Below, piece by piece: positions 11,831-23,619 of a stretch of 64,000 nucleotides of DNA (position 1 is its first letter; each line of letters begins with the position of its first letter). The notes under the pieces are model-generated. The model saw only the letters and a list, made by a program, of their open reading frames with translations. It did not search any database and was not told where the DNA came from. This DNA is from Prorocentrum cordatum (lineage: Eukaryota; Sar; Dinophyceae; Prorocentrales; Prorocentraceae), in contig CAUYUJ010019625.1 in the NCBI GenBank assembly GCA_963575745.1, positions 111,189-175,188 of the forward strand, read 5' to 3'. A program made the translations under genes and the position numbers.

Positions 11831-12117
11831 GTCATCATCATCATCATTACCATTTCATTTTCATCAGCATCATCATCAGCATCATCGTTATCATTATCAC
11901 GATCACCAGCAGCAGCATCATCATCATAATCATCAACAGCATCCCCAGCATCCCAATCAGCATGCACATCATCATCATCATCATCTTCATCATTCTCTTC
12001 ATCATCATCAGAATCAGCATCATCATCGGCATCATCAGCGTCATCACCATCACCATCACCGCCACCACCATCAGCATTACCACCATCATCATCATGAACA
12101 GCAGCAGTAACATCAGT

Positions 12118-12168
<51 letters not shown>

Positions 12169-12477
12169 GTCATCATCATCATCATCGTCGTCAGTATCAT
12201 CATCAGCGTCATCAATATTACCATCATCAGCAGCGTCATCATCATCATCATCATCGTCATCCACATCATCCTAATCATCAGCATCATCTGCATCATCATC
12301 AACACCATCAACATCGTCATCATCATGGTCGTGATCAACATTAAGCTCATCATCAGGCTCCTTAGCAGTCGTCATCACCACCATCATCATCAGCATCATC
12401 ATGATCATCATCTTTATCATCATCATCATCATCATCAGCATCATCACCATCATCATCGTCACCATCATCATCATCAG

Positions 12478-12541
<64 letters not shown>

Positions 12542-12600
12542 GTCGTCGTCGACGTCGTCGTCGTCGACGTCGTCGGCATCGTTGCCTTCATCGCCCGATA
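10741..12600. repeat. (CCT)n then long (ATC/AGC)n microsatellite
   Basis: A short (CCT)n at 10745-10780 is followed by about 1.8 kb of ATC/AGC/ACC/GTC triplets, with pure (ATC)n runs near 11145-11195, 12120-12170 and 12480-12510. It passes into (CGT)n at about 12515-12580. The triplet phase slips near 11195, so His/Gln frames turn into Ile/Ser frames there. Confidence 0.94.
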
Positions 12601-13420
12601 CGTTGCCATCCTCCGTGGGCGGCCCGGGCTCGCGTCGTGGAACGCAAAGGACTGATTTGACCACAGCGGGGCGATCTCATCGCAGGCACCTCATCCACCT
12701 CGGCTCGTCTTCCCAGGAGGAGGAGGAGGAGGAGGAGGAGGAGGAGGGAGAAGGAGGAAGAGCAGGAGGAGGAGGAGGCGGGAGGAGGAGGAGGAGGAGG
12801 TCGTCGTCACCACCCTCGTCAGCGGTGTGGGGGCACGCTCGCGGCTCGCAGGCGCGGAGGGGGCTCCACGTGTGGCGCGGCTGCGCCTTCCCAGCGGAGG
12901 ACGGCATGGGCCGGCGAATGCGGACTCGGTACCCGCCGACCCCACCCGGGGTCGCATCCGTGTGGGACCTCCTCCTCCGCCTCCTCCTTCTCCCCCCTCC
13001 TCCCTCCTCCTCCTCCTCCTCCTCCTCCTCCACCTCCTCCTCTCCTCCTCCTGCTCCTGCTCCTCCCTCCTCCTTCCTCCTCCCTCCTCCTCCTCTCTCC
13101 TCCCTCCTCCTCCTCCTCCTCTCCTCCCTCCTCTCCTTCTCCTCTCCTCCCTCCTCCTCCTCCTCCTCTCCTCCTCCTCCTCTCCTCCTCTTCTCCTCCT
13201 CCTCCCTCCTCCTCCTCTCTCCTCCTCTCCTCCCTCCTCTCCTCCTCTTCCTCCCTCCTCCTCCTCCTCCTCCATCCTCATCCTCATCCTCATCCTCTCT
13301 CATCCTCCCTCCTACTGCTCTCCCCTCCTAAAATCCTTCTCCTCCTCCTCCTCCTCCTCCTCCTCCTCCTCCTTCCTCCTCCTCCTCCTCCTCCTCCTCC
13401 TCCTCCTCCTCCTTTTGAAG
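12601..13420. repeat. (GGA)n and (CCT)n tracts with GC-rich spacers
   Basis: (GGA)n at about 12715-12805, a GC-rich spacer at 12806-12965, then (CCT)n with CTCCT interruptions at 12966-13415. The long Ser/Pro/Leu and Arg/Glu reading frames over it are artefacts. Confidence 0.9.
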
Positions 13421-13569
13421 GCCCCAGGGGCCTCAGTGCCCCGTCCCGCCGCAGGGAGCGACCGAGCCAACGGCGCGCTGCCTATCGGCCCCGGGGGCCG
13501 TCCCGAGACGGGGGGGGCGGTGGCGCCTCGGCGCCCTCGGCTCTGGTGCACGGCGGCGCTTCCCCGCCA

Positions 13570-13850
13570 AGACGTGCTTCAGGGAGAGGGCGGGGCGCGG
13601 GAGGAGAGGGAGAGGGCGAGCTCGGGAGAGGGAGATGGCTCAGGGAGAGGGAGAGGGAGAGGGCGAGCTCGGGAGAGGGAGAGGGAGAGGGAGTGGGGGA
13701 GGGAGAGGGAGAGGGAGAGGGAGAGGGGGAGGGGGAGGGAGAGGGAGAGGGGGAGGGAGAGGGAGAGGGCTCAGGGAGAGGGCGGGGCTCGGGAGGGGAG
13801 GGAGAGAGACAGGGAGAGAGGGCGGTGCCGGGTGAGAGGGCGGGGATCAC
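13570..13850. repeat. Hexamer (GAGAGG)n minisatellite
   Basis: Repeats of GGGAGA/GAGAGG with interruptions such as CGAGCTCG and GCTCAGG. They give an artefactual Gly-Glu alternating frame on the plus strand and Ser-Pro on the minus strand. Purine/pyrimidine strand asymmetry is complete through the core. Confidence 0.9.
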
Positions 13851-13947
13851 CAGAGCACGAGGCCCACCGAATCCTCCCCACGGGCACGCGGAGGCCCGAG
13901 AGCCCCGCCGCCCTCCCCTTGATTAACCAAAGAAGGGCCCCTAAGCC

Positions 13948-14028
13948 CTCCTCCTCCTCCTCCTCCTCCTCCCCCCTCCTCCTCCTCCTCCTCCTCCTCC
14001 TCCTCCTCTTCCTCCTCCTCCTCCTCCT
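13948..14028. repeat. (CCT)n microsatellite
   Basis: Pure or nearly pure CCT triplets with two short interruptions. Confidence 0.95.
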
Positions 14029-15500
14029 AAGTTAGGAGGGCCAGAAACACCATGGATAGAGGGGGACTGTCCTGCAGATGTATCGGGCCCAGCCGCCCAG
14101 AAGTATTGTCCCAAATGCGAGGACGGGGACCTAAGCGAGGCCACGTCTTCATCGTGTCATTAGGGTTAGGGGTTCTTCTGCTCGCGATGACCCTTGCTCG
14201 GCCCAAATGAGGCTTTGGCGGCTGTGGCACAAGCCGAAACGAATCAGGAACTATTACATCCATGTATCGCACCCCGTTGGTGCGGATTGGGCCATGGAAC
14301 TCGCGCGGCCAGCGGAGCAGAGTTCGGAATCAAGGAGGGGGGGGAGAGGAAGCGGAAGAAAGAGGAACGGGAAAGGGAGGCAGCTGCAGCATCGCGAGGA
14401 GAGTCCCCGATTCGAGGTGCGCATTCGATCTGCTGTGCTTCAGGTTGGGGGCCCAACTCAGCCCCCACATGTAGCATGAAGGCCGAAGCCTGGAACAGCG
14501 TATAGTCCTCACCCCCCGGCACACCCTCCTAAACTACATTCTCTTACTCCACTCCCCATTCCCCCTCCTGCCCCTCCCACTCTGACTCTCATCCTCGTCT
14601 TGCCCTCGCCCTCGTCTTCCTTCCCCTTCTCCGTCTCCTTCCCCCGCCTCCCCCTTCTCGCCCTCCGTCTCCTTCCCTCCTCCGCCTCATCGTGCTTCCC
14701 CTCCTCCACCTCGTGCTCCCACTCCTGCCCATCATCCCACGAGTGCTCCTCCTGCTCCGCCTGCTCCCCCATCCTTGCTCCCCCCACCCCCCGTCCCCCC
14801 AGAGGGGGCGCTGGAGGCTGCTCTCGGCCAGGCGCTGCAGGTCTGCGCTGCGCGGCCCCGCCCCTGGCTCCGGCGACCAGGGTGGTGATCGCAGCCCCTC
14901 GCAAAAAAGAGGCCGATGCTCCTCGGCCGTTCTCCTGGCGATGCTCCCGGTGAGTTCGGGCCTCACAGTTGCGACCTGCCCGGGGCCCGGGGAGGGGCGC
15001 TGAGAAAGGCGACGAGCTCGCGGTCCCCTGCCGTGCTGCGAGAAGGCTGATCCCCAGGGGAGGGGCCGCAGACTCTGCAGCTGTCACCACAGGCAGAATC
15101 GGACTGCCACCCGCACCTACAGTACCTGCACCACCACGTTTGAAGTCTGCCATGGACCTCCATTAATTTGAAGGGGCCCTGGGACACACAAACAAATAGA
15201 CACACATCCCAGGACTCCGCACATTTTTTCTAATATGTTCTGGGTTGTCGTCTTCCCCGCACTTCCCATATTTTCTCATCTTTTCCTAGGAGGCGACGAT
15301 AAATTGTGTTGTATGTGTGTGTGTTCTCCCCCTCATGATAATTGCGAACCAAACAAGCCAGGGGTGAACCCGCAGTACCGCGCGGCGGGGCGTCACCAGG
15401 AACGCAATCGGGGCCGTTCCTCCCCAATGCCAAAAACTCCCGGCCCCTGAGCCTCCCGCTGCGAAGCTGGAGCCCAAATGGTGAATACGTCCACCTCGTC
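14029..15500. other. Long spacer, no supported gene
   Basis: About 1.5 kb of mixed sequence; 14530-14780 is pyrimidine-rich. Frames of up to about 210 codons exist on the minus strand but have Arg/Gly/Glu-skewed content and no recognisable motif. Confidence 0.5.
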
Positions 15501-15503
15501 GTC

Positions 15504-15720
15504 GTCGTCCTTCTCCTCCTCCTCCTCCTCCTCCTCCTCCTCCTCCTCCTCCTCCTCCTCCTCCTCCTCCTCCTCCTTATCCCTCTCCATCCCCTCCCTC
15601 CCGCCATCCTTCCTCCCTCCGTCCTCCCCTCCCTCCCTCCAGCCCGTCCCATGCCTCCCTCCCTGCCACTTCCTCCCTCCGTGCTCCCCTCACCGCGCCC
15701 TCCCTCCACCCCTCCTCCCT
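15504..15720. repeat. (CTC)n microsatellite and CCTCC-rich tail
   Basis: Perfect CTC triplets at about 15508-15575 followed by degenerate CCTCC to 15720. Confidence 0.92.
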
Positions 15721-15724
15721 TACG

Positions 15725-15924
15725 TAGGGGAACAAAAAGTGGCATAAACATAAAAACTCGGAGGTCCGCGCGGATTTCTCGGATCGGTGCTGGACCCCCC
15801 CTCCCTGGCGCGCGGAGCGCGCCAGGGGCGGCGCCGGAGGCGCCGTCGGGGGGCCCCAGCGCCGATCCGAGAAATCCGCGCGGACCTCCGAACTTTTCTG
15901 TTTATGTCATTTTTCGTTCCCCTA
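15725..15924. mobile_element. Foldback element family C, copy B (best preserved)
   Basis: A 200-bp element, essentially one long hairpin. The left arm starts TAGGGGAACAAAAAGTGGCA and runs through CTCGGAGGTCCGCGCGGATT. The right arm is its reverse complement and ends TTTTTCGTTCCCCTA. Arms are about 75-80 bp and the loop holds a second GC palindrome (CTGGCGCGCGGAGCGCGCCA). The terminal TA on each side could be a TA target duplication, but that is only a suggestion. Confidence 0.9.
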
Positions 15925-16077
15925 TCCCTGGCCCCTCCTTCGCCACTCGCCCTCCTTCCCCGTGGGCGAGGCACCGCTTTTCTCCGCGGCCGCGCCCGGC
16001 TCTCGAGCGAGCCTGGGGGAGCCCGCGGGGGCCCACGGGCCTGCACAGCGAGCGCCGCGCCGCGCCTCGCTCTCACC

Positions 16078-16133
16078 GAATTACGCGGCAGACAGACAGA
16101 CAGACAGACACAGACACGGACACGGACACGGAC

Positions 16134-16178
<45 letters not shown>

Positions 16179-16335
16179 CAGACTTGTTGCGTCGGCGGCT
16201 GAGCAGATCGACCGCGCTGGCGGGAGGAGACAGGCACAGGCACCGGCACAGACACGGACACAGGCACAGACGCAGACGCAGACACAGGCACAGGCAAAGA
16301 CACTGACACGGACAGACAGACACATAGACAGACAA
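16078..16335. repeat. Hexamer microsatellite (ACACGG)n / (ACAGGC)n
   Basis: Begins with (ACAG)n, then (GACACG)n, then (ACAGGC)n, a short interruption at 16185-16230 and the same hexamers again to 16335. Frames of Thr/Gly, Gln/Ala and Val/Cys/Pro are artefacts. Confidence 0.93.
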
Positions 16336-16632
16336 GCAAACAGAACAAGGGAGGGAGGGGGGGAAGTGGCGGGGAACGGGGGAGGGCGGGAGGGGAAGAA
16401 GAGGGAGGAGGTAGGGAGGGGGGCGGGGCACAAAAGGCAAACCTAACATTCCCGACCAGGCCGAACGCGCACGGCGCGCGCCGTGCCCGGCGGGGCAGGC
16501 GGCCCGCACCGGAGGCGGGCCCTGACTGGCGGCCGGCGGGCGGCGGCCGAGACGCCCGGGCCCCCGACGTAGACGGAGAGCCTCGGGCGCGCCGCGCGGC
16601 GGCGGCGACCACGAACGTCGCCACCGACGACG
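16336..16632. other. GC-rich spacer
   Basis: G-rich to about 16430, then CG-rich mixed sequence. Nothing recognised. Confidence 0.5.
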
Positions 16633-16639
16633 GTGCCGG

Positions 16640-16671
<32 letters not shown>

Positions 16672-16676
16672 GCGAC

Positions 16677-16745
<69 letters not shown>

Positions 16746-16865
16746 AGCGGTGGCGGCGGCGGCGGCAGCGGCAGCGGCGGCGACGGCAGCGGCGGCGACG
16801 GCAATGGCGGCGACGACGGCGAAGCAGCCACCTGTCGGCGGCGGCAACGACGAAGACGACGTGGG
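16633..16865. repeat. (GCC)n, (GAC)n, (GGC)n triplet microsatellite
   Basis: GCC triplets, then about 75 bases of pure (ACG)n at 16672-16745, then degenerate GGC/GAC. Reading frames here are poly-Thr, poly-Asp or poly-Val. Confidence 0.95.
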
Positions 16866-18050
16866 GGGGGCGCCAAGCGCGCGGCAGAGCTGGTCGCAGT
16901 CGCCCCTCGTCGCCGCCTCCCTCCCCTGCCACGGAAGATCCTCCTCCATCCTCCTCGTTCTGAGCCTCCCTCGCCCCCCCTCAACCTCTCCCTACCCCCT
17001 CCCCCCCACGCTCGAGCACACTCACCATCTGCCCCACCAACACAGAATACTACCCGCCACTGCCCTCCATTCAGGCGCCGTGCGCGCCCTTGCGCCGCCA
17101 CTGCCAGGCGCCAGTGACCCAGCCCAGCGCCTGGAGCGGCAGGGCCCCCGCGCGGCCAGCGCCACCTCCGGGCGGCGCGGCGCGGACCCCGGCCTCCAGG
17201 TCGACGCGGCGGCGGCCCACTGCGGCCAAGGCGCAGTGCGCGTGCCGCGCCAGGGCGAGGGCCGCTCCTGCATCCGAGGCCCTCCTCTGGCCGCCATGGC
17301 GTCCAGGAGTGAGATGGGAAGAAGCGCCGAGCGGGAACAGTTGCCCCCGTTGGGCCTCCATCGACTTGGCGGAATTCCGCGGAAGTCTCGTGCGAGCGCG
17401 CCGCTCCTGAGGCCAGGGCCCTCTCTGGTCAGGGCGTTTCGGAGTAGATTGGGGCGAAGGATCGAGCGGGAGCCCTTGTCGTCGCAATTGGGCCTCCAAG
17501 AATCCGCATTGGTCCCCGAGCCCGCGCTCGAGCGGGAGCCTTGGTGCCAAAAAGGAAATGCAGCCGTCGTCGAGGCGAGAGCGCCCAGGACCGATCCCAG
17601 AGATCACCAATAATCCCACCAGCCCTTTCGGGCGTTGGAGGGCCCTTTCTTCTACTGCATGTTCCTCCAAACCCCTGATCAGGGCAACTCATCTGGGCAT
17701 CGTTTCCGGATGGGCTGGTAAGATTACGCGAAGCGTCTGGAAACGGGGAGACGGAAGGCTCGGGTTCGGGGGACTCGGGTTGGCCTGACGGGGCCATCAT
17801 GAAAATAACGAGACCCCATCTGAAACTTGACGCGAGCTCCCGCTGCAAGCGTCCCGCGAAAACCGGACCGCCAAAATCCAGAGCGCGCTCGTCAGAAACG
17901 GTTGGAAGACCTGGTTTCTGGCGCACTCGAGCCTTGCGTCTCCCCGATGGAATTCTTCTGAGCATCCTCTTAGGGTGGAGGCGTCGGGGTGAAGTCCATG
18001 TGGGCTCTTGCACCTCGAGAATCAACCCGTCCTGTGATTCACCACCTGCA
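16866..18050. other. Spacer, no supported gene
   Basis: Unassigned GC-rich sequence. The motif CGAGCGGGAGCC occurs twice (about 17465 and 17531) and resembles the AAGCGGGAGCC block of the 80-bp repeat near 37.9-38.1 kb. I cannot support a gene. Confidence 0.45.
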
Positions 18051-18054
18051 GATT

Positions 18055-18303
18055 CAAGCCACTTCAGATTTCACCCTTTGCCCTCCACCGGCACGAAGGG
18101 ACCCTGCCACTGGCGTCGGCGTCCACTGCCCTGGCGGAATCGCTGAACCTGGCGTAACAGGCGCTGGCACTGCTGTTGGTGTCGCTGGCGCTGGAAGCCC
18201 CGCCCCTCCAGGCGGCGACGGTGGGAATTCTGGCGGCGCCTTCTGGCCTGTGAAAATCCATCGAAACAGCACTTCAGATTTCACCCTTTGCCCTCCACCC
18301 CAA
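18055..18303. repeat. Direct repeat of 30 bp, about 210 bp apart
   Basis: The stretch ACTTCAGATTTCACCCTTTG continuing into CCCTCCACC occurs at about 18060 and again at about 18272. The 180 bp between them is Gly/Ala-coding in one frame but unrecognised. It could be flanking direct repeats of an insertion or a plain duplication. Confidence 0.7.
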
Positions 18304-18524
18304 AGAAAATGCTCGGTTCTTCTCTGGGCATGCAGCTTCCGCAGTGCCGGCGGCGGCCGCCGTGGAACCGCCCAGCCCGCGCCCACGCAGGCCCGTCGAT
18401 GAGCCCGCTGCTCTCCCAGGGCGCGCCGCCCCGCTCCTGCCGCCGCGGGGAGCGGGGGGGAGGCTTCGCAGCGTCCTGCTCCTCCGCCCTCTCAATCAGT
18501 ACCTCCTCCCCCCCCCTACTTCGA

Positions 18525-18973
18525 CATCTTCCGCCTCCTCCTCCTCCTCCTCCTCCTCCTCCGCCTCCTCCTCCTCGCCCTCGTCCTCGTCCACCTCCTC
18601 CTCCGCCTCCTCCTCCTCATCCTCCTCCGCCTCCTCCTCCTCGTCCTCGTCCTCCTCCTCCTCCTCCGCCTCCTCCTCCTCCACCTCCTCCGCCACCTCT
18701 TCTTCCTCCTCCTCCTCCTCTTCCTCCTCCTCCTCCGCCTGTTCCTCCGCGTTCTCCTCCTCCTCATCATCCTCCTCCTCCTCATCATCATCATCATCAT
18801 CCGCCTCTTCCTCCTCCTCCTCCTCCTCCTCCTCCTCCTCGTCCTCCTCGTCGTCCTCCTCGTTCACCTCTTCTTCCTCCTCCTCCTCATCCTCCTCCTC
18901 CACCTCTCCTCCTCCTCATCCATCATCCTCCTCATCCTCATCATCCTCCTCCTCCTCCTCATCATCATCATCA

Positions 18974-19010
<37 letters not shown>

Positions 19011-19225
19011 GCATCAGCATCATCATCATCATCCCACCTCCTCCTCCTCCTTCTCCTCCTCCTCGTCCGCCTCTACCTCCTCCTCCTCCTCCTCGTCCTC
19101 CTCGTCGTCCTCTTCGTCCACCTCATCCTCCTCCTCCTCATCCTCCTCCTCGTCCTCCTCCTCGGTCTCTTCCTCCTCCTCCTTCTCCTCCTCCTGCTTC
19201 TCATCCTCCTCCTTTTCCGCCTTGT
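18525..19225. repeat. (CCT)n with (ATC)n insert
   Basis: CCT/CTC-rich from about 18530 to 18960, (ATC)n at about 18960-19030, then CCT-rich again to about 19220. The Ser-, Pro- and Glu-rich reading frames are artefacts. Confidence 0.93.
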
Positions 19226-19958
19226 CTTATCCTAATGATTGCCAGCACGAGTTTTAGTACTGGCACATTTAATAATGCAATTAGTGATAGCATTAGTATC
19301 AGTAACAATAGTACGAATAGTAGTTGTAGTATGTTGCATAGTAGCATTAAGCGTAGTGCAATGGTTGTGAGTATGACTATTGTTGTTACCAGTAATACCA
19401 TGGTTGTTATTTTAAATAGTACCCCAGTAGTCGTAGTAGTACAAATATCGCTATTAGTAGTCGAAATTATGATTATCACGAATAGTATGATGTCGGTTAT
19501 GATTAGTAGCATGAGTGTTCGTCTGATCAGTATTATGATGGTGTTTGTCTTATTGTGGCTAGTGTTCTTATTACTAGTAGTATGGTTGTGTCTATTAGTT
19601 GTATGCCTCTTCTTATTAATACGTTCGGTAGTGTCATTAATATTCTTAGCATTGGCATTGGTATTAGCAGTATGAGTACCATTATTATTATTAATAGTAC
19701 TAGGCTTCTTATTATTATTGTTGGTAGTCTGAGTCATTTCCTTCCTATTCTTATTCTCAATATAATCATTAGTAGTCTTGTTATTGCGATGCGTAGTCGT
19801 ACTATTCCTAGTATTCTCAAAAGTATCACTCGTACTAGTACTCATATTAGCGTGATGATTCGTATTCTTAGTGTGAGTATCAGCATTATGAATAGTAACA
19901 GTAATAGTATTCTTATTACGTTTCCTATTATTGTTCGTATCGTGACCTGTCGAAATTG
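19226..19958. repeat. AT-rich degenerate triplet block with RNY pattern
   Basis: About 730 bp, much richer in A and T than its neighbours. Read in triplets it is dominated by AGT, ATT, GTT, AAT, ATC and ACC, that is purine-any-pyrimidine. RNY triplets read as RNY on the reverse strand too, so both strands have long frames: Asn/Thr-rich on minus, Ile/Ser/Val-rich on plus. No perfect tandem unit survives. It may be a strongly decayed triplet microsatellite. I see no sign of a real protein. Confidence 0.75.
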
Positions 19959-19961
19959 TTT

Positions 19962-20120
19962 TTTCTTCCTCCTCCTCATTCTCCCCCTCCTCCTCCTCCT
20001 CTTTCTCCTGCTCCCTTCCTCCTCGTCCTCCTCCTCCTCATCATCATCATCATCCTCATCATCATCATCATCATCATCATCCTCATCATCATCATCATCA
20101 TCATCCCCATCATCATCAGC
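19962..20120. repeat. (CCT)n then (ATC)n microsatellite
   Basis: CCT-rich to about 20035, then almost pure ATC triplets to about 20115. Confidence 0.93.
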
Positions 20121-20285
20121 CGTTCCTCTCGGAGCAGGGGGTCGCGCCGACCTGGGCGCGGCCCCGAGGTCCGCGGGCGAAGCCTGGAACCGCCCTGCCC
20201 TGCCGGCGGGGGCGGGGTGCAGTGTGCGGGGGGGGGGGGGTGCTCGTATTGGCGCTCGCTTTGCAAGGCTGCGAGTGCGATGGGC

Positions 20286-20560
20286 TGGGGGGAGGAGGAG
20301 GAGGAGGAGGAGGAGGAGGAGGAGGAGGAGGAGGAGGAGGAGGAGGAGGAGGAGGAGGAGGAGGAGGAGGAGGAGGAGGAGGAGGAGGAGGAGGAGAAGG
20401 AGGAGGATGAAAAAAAAGGAGGAGGAGGAGGAGAAGGAGGAGGAGGAACAAAAAGGAGGAGGAGGAGGATGAGAAGGAGGAGGAAAAAAGGAGGAGGAGA
20501 AGGAGGAGGAGGAGAAGGAGGAGGAGGAGGGGGAGGAGGTGCAGGAGCAGGCCTTCGCGC
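20286..20560. repeat. (GGA)n microsatellite
   Basis: Pure GGA triplets for about 110 bp, then GGA with AAA/GAA interruptions to 20560. Confidence 0.95.
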
Positions 20561-20617
20561 CTCACTTCGCACAGGCGCAGGAGGAGGTGTCGCTGATACC
20601 CGTCGGTCGGAAGAAGT

Positions 20618-20855
20618 AGGTAGAAACACTAAGCAGGAAGGCGGATGTAGTAGATTGGGTCCAGGTCCTCCCAGAGACTAGCAAAACACAGCAAAAGCAT
20701 GTCGACTCTTGAAGTAGGAAGGCGCTTGAGGTAGAAACACGAAGTAGGAAGGCGGGGGTAGTAGATTGGGTCCAGGTCCTCCCAGAGACTAGCAGAACAC
20801 AGCAAAAGCGTGTCGACTCTTGAAGTAGGAAGGCGCTTGAGGCAAATTGGGATCT
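20618..20855. repeat. 111-bp tandem repeat, about two copies
   Basis: The block TAGTAGATTGGGTCCAGGTC starts at 20648 and again at 20759, a period of 111 bp. Further shared text (AGCAAAAGC, GTCGACTCTTGAAGTAGGAA) follows. Since 111 is a multiple of three, a minus-strand frame stays open through both copies; the product has no recognisable domain. Confidence 0.85.
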
Positions 20856-21860
20856 GGGAATCCAAAAAGACCTACTTTCAACGACCGGCGTGTACCGTGC
20901 TCCCTGGAGAGGACCCACGTGTCCATGACGAGCGACGCACAGGCAAGCATGCAGACGGTCGCCGAGGCCCGGAAGGGCCCACAATTGGCCACGGGAATCT
21001 AGACTGCGGAAGGATGGGGATGGTGGAGATGACCTACCCGTGAGATCACCACGATGTACACGTACACGAAGGCCGCCCAGTACATCGAACCCGTGTTTCT
21101 GCACCATCGCCCGTTATTCAGGAGATGGGGGTAGCCTGGTTGTGCACTGATCCACCTGCCTGAGGGCCTATGCATGGATTGTGCTGTCTTGGCTCTCACA
21201 CACACACACTCACACACACACACACACACACACACATTCACCCACACACACACACACTCACACTGTTTCAACGTACGCCAGCTCATGCAGCGCCAACACC
21301 ACCTGAACTAGGATCAAAACGGCTCTTACGCGAGATGGCATAACGAGATCACGCCGCGGCTTACGCGGTCCACCGAAGCGGCACGCCACATTGAAGACGA
21401 GGGCGCACTCACATTCGGCCAGCTTGCTTGGGCGCCAGACCATCGACACGGGTGGACAATTGTTTATCGTTGGCGCCCGCGCCGCGGCGCGGCCGCCATG
21501 TCTGGATCTGGATCCTGAGGAACGCGGCCTTCGTGTGCGAGCGGCTTCGCTTCTCGTCAGTCTCTGAGATGCGGTTCGACTTGAACCGGGAACTCCACAT
21601 GTGCCCTGGGGCGGACTATTTGCCGGTACTTGGGGCCATCGGGCCCAGGCCGGGTGTCGCATGCTGCTCGGAGTCGGCTTCCAGCGTGGCGCACTAGACT
21701 CAAGACACAAACGTGAACTCTAAGTATGCTCCTTTTTTTTTGCTCGTCCCAGCGGCTGCGAGTGGGACTCTGCCTCAGGGCCTGGTCACCTGCACGAGCA
21801 AGCTGAAACAAAAATAAGCCCAGCGCATCCTAGATTCGTTCCGTCCGCCTATTTGGACGC
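20856..21860. other. Spacer with (CA)n
   Basis: Mixed sequence with a (CACA)n run at about 21195-21262. The Cys/Val frame on the minus strand there is artefactual. Frames in the rest (for example minus 21258-21710) have no recognisable content. Confidence 0.5.
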
Positions 21861-22060
21861 CCGAAATGGGTACGGAAAAAATTGGTACAATGCCCAACAA
21901 CAAATGTTGTCCCAAACCAACAGCGGCCGCTGTTGGGCAGGCGGCCTCCTGTCTCGAATGGACACAGGCCGCGGCGGCGCGGACAGCGAGTCCTGCTCAA
22001 AATGAACAGGAACCGTTGTTGAGCATTGTACCCATTCTTTCCGTGCCCATCTCTTTCGTG
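21861..22060. mobile_element. TIR element family F, copy 1
   Basis: A 200-bp element. The left end reads CGAAATGGGTACGGAAAAAA then TTGGTACAATGCCCAACAAC. The right end has the reverse complement, GTTGTTGAGCATTGTACCCA then TTCTTTCCGTGCCCAT, giving inverted repeats of about 35-40 bp. Inside, 21917-21936 is a perfect 20-bp palindrome (CCAACAGCGG and its complement). A second copy lies near 40580-40757. Confidence 0.8.
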
Positions 22061-22248
22061 CAGAGCCTAGCAAAGAAGGGAATCGGGCGCGCCCGGCCGC
22101 GAAGCCGCCGGCAGCGCCGCGGGCGAGGGCGGCGGCCGTGCGGCCGCGAGGGCAGAGAGAAGGCGGGCTCGACGCCCAGGAAGGCAGGAGTCCGTCGGGA
22201 GAGAAGGCGGGCTCGACACCCACAGGGCCTGCGCAGCTACATGAACTA

Positions 22249-22424
22249 CAGTCGAGGCGTGGACCTAAGGAACCCAAAATAAGGAACGAGGCCCCTTGTT
22301 CCCATAAGTTAAACTTCGATTTCCTATCGGAAACAGAAGGAAAACCTGAGGCAAGCTGCGAAACACTTAAGGAACGCGGAGCCCCTCCCCGACGAAAAGG
22401 GTTCCTTCTTCAGGGCCCCGACTG
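22249..22424. mobile_element. TIR element family D, copy 1
   Basis: 176 bp. The left end is CAGTCGAGGCGTGGACCTAA then GGAACCC; the right end is GGGTTCCTTCTTCAGGGCCC then CGACTG. It matches 28295-28470 (same length) and 59795-59963 throughout, including GCGGAGCCCCTCCCC. Non-coding. No clear target duplication; TA follows the right end in all three copies. Confidence 0.85.
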
Positions 22425-22611
22425 TACGGTGAGCTGTGGTGGCGTTTCCTAAGCTTCGCTGGGGTTCCTCCGCGCCGCCGCTGGTTCGCCTCGGTGCCCT
22501 CCGTCGGGGGCGGGTCGACACCGCTGGGCGCTGCTCGGAAAGGCCCACCGGGGCTCGGCCTCCGCTGCCGCGGCGCAGGCTGGGGCGGCGCGGCCAGCGG
22601 GACCCCGAGGA

Positions 22612-22653
22612 CCCTCCTCCCTGACCCTCACCCTCACCCTCCCCAGCACCCTC

Positions 22654-22685
<32 letters not shown>

Positions 22686-22791
22686 TCTCCTCCCACACCT
22701 CCGTCACATCCCCCTCTTCTCACAACTTCCACCTCTGGATCCTCATCCTCCTCATCATCCTCGTCATCAGCCTCACCACCGCTACTACAAC

Positions 22792-22861
<70 letters not shown>

Positions 22862-23128
22862 AGCAGCATCCTCATAATCACCATCAGCAGCGTCATCAGC
22901 ATCATCATCATCATCAGCATCAGCATCATCAGCATCATCATCAACAAGATCATCATCCGTATCATCATCATAATAATAATCATCATAAGCATCATCATCA
23001 TCATCATCATCATCATCAGCCTCACCACCATCATCATCATCATCGTCCTGGTCATCGTCGTATTCGTCGTTTTCGCAGTCATGCTCAAACTAATCATCAT
23101 CATCATCACCATCATCACCACCGCCACC

Positions 23129-23162
<34 letters not shown>

Positions 23163-23178
23163 TCATCATCGAAGGCAA

Positions 23179-23264
<86 letters not shown>

Positions 23265-23582
23265 CCAAAACCACCATCAAAATCATCATCATCATCATCG
23301 TCCAACAGCAGCAGCAGCATCAACATCCTCGTCATCATCATCAGCATCGACATCATCATCAGCAGAATCATCATCGTCATCGTCATCATGATCATCATAT
23401 TCATAATCACAAGCATTATCATCATCATCAGCATCATCATCGGCATTATCATCAGCAGCAGCAGCAGTAGCAGCAGCACCATCGTCGTCATCATCCTCAT
23501 CATCACCCTTATCATCAGCATCAGCATCATCGTCGTCATGTTCGTTGTATTCCTCAGCCTCATCGTAATCATCATTATCATC

Positions 23583-23619
<37 letters not shown>

